Of a DNA stretch of 64,000 nucleotides, positions 61,064-64,000 are shown one piece after another. The notes below the pieces were generated by a model, which was not told the DNA's origin, did no database searches, and worked only from the letters and a program-made list of their open reading frames with translations. The translations under genes were made by a program, and so were the position numbers. This stretch comes from an uncultured Pelagibacteraceae bacterium (GTDB taxonomy: Bacteria > Pseudomonadota > Alphaproteobacteria > Pelagibacterales > Pelagibacteraceae): the NCBI GenBank assembly GCA_902537845.1, contig CACBDC010000002.1, positions 1 to 64,000 on the forward strand, given 5' to 3'. Position 1 is the first letter of the stretch; each line of letters begins with the position of its first letter.

Positions 61064-64000
61064 TAACCTGCTTTCTTAATATGTGGCTTTAAACTAATAG
61101 GATTATCCAATTTATCAAGCATTTCTATGGGACAAATTTGTTTAAATTTTTTAAGTTCATTATCAAAATCATTTAATATTTTTTTAGCAATTTTTGAATT
61201 TGTTTCGTTGACAAAAGTATTTAAATTTTCTTTTAAAAATTTCTTCCAATAATCTGTCTCAACTTCTTGCCAAATAATTGAAGTTGGATTAGCAAAATTC
61301 TCAAAAGTATTATTATCGTCATAAATAAATGCCATTCCACCTGTCATTCCTGCTCCAAAATTGTCGCCAACTTCTCCTAATATAATAGCTGTCCCACCTG
61401 TCATGTACTCACAACCATGAGCTCCACATCCCTCTATAATCGAAAAACTTCCAGAGTTTCTAACAGCAAACCTCTCTCCCGCTTGTCCTGATGCAAATAA
61501 TTTTCCTGAGGTTGCTCCATAAAGAACAGTATTTCCTATGATTGTATTTTCATCTGAAACTAATGAACTTTTTGGAGAAGGATATACAACGATAGTTCCT
61601 CCAGACAATCCTTTACCAACGTAATCGTTACAATCACCCTCGACGGTTAGTTTTACTCCTTTAGTCAAAAAAGCTCCGAGTGACTGTCCTGCAGAACCCT
61701 CAAGTTTTATTTGCACAGTATTTTCCTTTAATTTATTGTTGCCAAATTTTTTATATACATGATGAGATAATCTTGTTCCTACTGATCTTGATGTATTTTC
61801 TATTTCGTATGTAAACTTATTTTCTGTGTCTAATTTAATTTTATCTTTTATCTCTGACCAAATCTTTTCATCGAGAGTATCCGGAACAGCATTGATATGT
61901 TTATCTTTACAATATCTTAGGTTTTCTCCTGGATCTGTTTGAACTAATAAAGGATTTAAATCTAAATCATCTAAGTTGGAGGCGCCTTTATTTACCTGGG
62001 TTAACAAATCTGTTCGTCCGATAATTTCGTTAATAGACTTAAATCCAAGAGAGGCTAGAATTTCCCTTACCTCAGTTGCTGCAAATTTAAATAAATTAAC
62101 AACTTTTTCTGGAGTGCCAGTAAATTTTTCTCGTAAAGCTTCATCTTGACTACAAACTCCAACCGGACATGTGTTTGAATGACATTGTCTTACCATTATG
62201 CATCCCATTGCAACTAAAGATGAAGTTCCCATCCCGTATTCTTCTGCTCCCATCATTGCCGCCATCACGATGTCTCGGCCAGTTTTTAATCCACCATCTG
62301 TTCTTAAAGTAACGTTATGTCTTAAATTATTTAACGTAAGAATTTGGTTTGCCTCTGTTAAACCCATTTCCCATGGAATACCAGCATACTTAATACTTGT
62401 TTGAGGACTTGCTCCGGTTCCACCTGAATGACCTGAAATTAAAATGATATCCGCTTTTGCTTTAGCAACTCCTGCTGCTATTGTTCCAATACCTGTTGAA
62501 GCTACTAGCTTTACTCCAACTCTCGCACCTGGATTGATTTGTTTTAAATCATAGATAAGTTGTGCTAAGTCCTCTATAGAATAAATATCATGATGTGGCG
62601 GTGGTGATATTAAAGTTACGCCAGGTGTGGAATGTCTTAATCGCGCTATTTCCTCTGTAACTTTAAAACCTGGAAGCTGTCCACCTTCACCAGGTTTAGC
62701 GCCTTGGGCAATTTTTATTTCAATTTCATTAGCGTTATTTAAGTAATCAACAGTTACTCCAAATCTTGCAGATGCTATTTGTTTCACTCTTGAGTTCGCG
62801 CTATCTCCGTTAGGTAATATTTTAAACCTTTTTGCATCCTCGCCCCCTTCTCCGCTACAAGAGGCACCTTTAATTCTATTCATTCCCATTGCTAAAGTTT
62901 CGTGAGCTTCTGCTGATAAAGCTCCATGAGACATACTTCCACTTCCAAATCGTTTTAAAATTTCTTCAATTGGCTCTACCTGGTTAATATCAACAGGCTT
63001 TCTTTGTTTTTTAAATTCTAGTAAGTCTCTTATATTTATAGGAGGTAAATTATGAATTCCAGCTGAGTACTTTTTATACAGTTCATAAGATCCGCTACCT
63101 ACAGCGCTTTGTAATAAATGAATTAATTTTCCTTGATATTGGTGATCTTCTCCACTTTTTCTATATCTGTATAAACCTCCGATTGGTAAAGTGAATACAT
63201 TTTTTGCATTAAATTTTTCATGAAGTTCTTTAATCTTTTTTTCGATTCCGATTATACCTATTCCTGAAATTCTTGAGGACATGCCTGGAAAATAATCTGA
63301 TACAATAGCTCTACTCAATCCTACAGCTTCAAAGTTGCATCCACCCCTATAAGAACTAATTACTGAAATCCCCATCTTAGACATAATCTTTAATAGACCA
63401 GCATCAATTGATTTTTTAAATTTGCTTACACAAGTCTCGAAATCTATTTTACCAAATAATTTTTTTTCAAATCTTTGATAAATACTGTCTATTGATAAAT
63501 AAGGGTTTACTGTTGTAGCGCCAACTCCTATTAAAATAGCAAATGAGTGCGTATCCATTGCATCAGAGCATTCAACATTTAGAGAACAATAACCTCGTAA
63601 ACCGTGTTTTACTAAGTGAGAGTGAACTGCTCCTACAGTCAATATACTTGGTATACTTGCTTTTTGATTTGAAATATTTTTATCAGACAATACTAAACAA
63701 GTACTACCTTGTCTTACTGCAGTTTCAGCCTCTTCTCGTATTGACTCTATTCTTTCCTTAAGAGATCCCTCAATGTCAAAAGTACAATCAATTATCTTTA
63801 CTTTTTTTGAAAAAAATTTTTTGAACTTTTTAAATTGTGAATTGGTAAGTATAGGGCTGTCTAAAACATAAATATTTTCTTCAGTAAGGTTATCGAAATC
63901 TAAAATGTTGCCTAGGTTTCCAAATCTTGTTTTTAGACTCATAACTTTATTTTCTCTAAGAGAGTCTATTGGGGGATTAGTTACTTGGCTGAAGTTTTGT
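61063..64000 (-). CDS. gltB: Glutamate synthase large subunit (5' part lies beyond right edge of window)
   Basis: GSMSHGALSAEAHETLAMGMNRI, GGTGASPQTSIKYAGIPWE, C-terminal GXGXG repeats. Frame stays open to the edge: ...FSQVTNPPIDSLRENKVMSLKTRFGNLGN, so Met at 63942 is internal. Confidence 0.97.
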   Translation of the reverse strand, partial: QNFSQVTNPPIDSLRENKVMSLKTRFGNLGNILDFDNLTEENIYVLDSPILTNSQFKKFKKFFSKKVKIIDCTFDIEGSLKERIESIREEAETAVRQGSTCLVLSDKNISNQKASIPSILTVGAVHSHLVKHGLRGYCSLNVECSDAMDTHSFAILIGVGATTVNPYLSIDSIYQRFEKKLFGKIDFETCVSKFKKSIDAGLLKIMSKMGISVISSYRGGCNFEAVGLSRAIVSDYFPGMSSRISGIGIIGIEKKIKELHEKFNAKNVFTLPIGGLYRYRKSGEDHQYQGKLIHLLQSAVGSGSYELYKKYSAGIHNLPPINIRDLLEFKKQRKPVDINQVEPIEEILKRFGSGSMSHGALSAEAHETLAMGMNRIKGASCSGEGGEDAKRFKILPNGDSANSRVKQIASARFGVTVDYLNNANEIEIKIAQGAKPGEGGQLPGFKVTEEIARLRHSTPGVTLISPPPHHDIYSIEDLAQLIYDLKQINPGARVGVKLVASTGIGTIAAGVAKAKADIILISGHSGGTGASPQTSIKYAGIPWEMGLTEANQILTLNNLRHNVTLRTDGGLKTGRDIVMAAMMGAEEYGMGTSSLVAMGCIMVRQCHSNTCPVGVCSQDEALREKFTGTPEKVVNLFKFAATEVREILASLGFKSINEIIGRTDLLTQVNKGASNLDDLDLNPLLVQTDPGENLRYCKDKHINAVPDTLDEKIWSEIKDKIKLDTENKFTYEIENTSRSVGTRLSHHVYKKFGNNKLKENTVQIKLEGSAGQSLGAFLTKGVKLTVEGDCNDYVGKGLSGGTIVVYPSPKSSLVSDENTIIGNTVLYGATSGKLFASGQAGERFAVRNSGSFSIIEGCGAHGCEYMTGGTAIILGEVGDNFGAGMTGGMAFIYDDNNTFENFANPTSIIWQEVETDYWKKFLKENLNTFVNETNSKIAKKILNDFDNELKKFKQICPIEMLDKLDNPISLKPHIKKAG

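Noticed and set aside
1-64000. CRISPR arrays, IS elements, integrases, prophage, toxin-antitoxin pairs
   Set aside because: No regularly spaced repeats, transposase/integrase motifs, terminal inverted repeats or recognisable TA families seen on reading both strands.

Overview
This window is a strongly AT-rich, gene-dense alphaproteobacterial segment. It looks SAR11/Pelagibacterales-like, judging from streamlining, class I LysRS, DUF4167/DUF2948/DUF1178 families and CobS/CobT next to a J-domain gene. It is almost entirely core genome: prmC-prfA-ispG-lysC, argJ, secA, phrB, infA-hisD-murA-dcd, rpmH-rnpA-yidD-yidC-argB, dapD-dapE, truA-fmt-def, aroK-aroB, cobS-cobT, rpmB, pyrD, lysS, trkH, lepA-pheT-pheS-rplT-rpmI-infC-thrS and gltB (running off the right edge). 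I see two tRNAs (Phe-GAA, Ser-GGA) and no CRISPR array, IS element or prophage. The main accessory block is about 43.2-48.7 kb. It holds an MBOAT O-acyltransferase, a membrane-anchored SGNH-like protein, an FkbH-like HAD-IIIC/GNAT protein, a stand-alone acyl carrier protein and a methyltransferase. I read it as a possible Dlt-like system in which FkbH-type glyceryl-ACP loading replaces DltA. Other points worth checking: both tRNAs start on the G of the upstream gene's UAG stop codon; the tRNA-Phe has an unusual D-loop/T-loop pair (position 18 and T55 both altered); convergent genes share 4-nt bidirectional stop codons; and two or three small ORFs are missing from the supplied ORF track.
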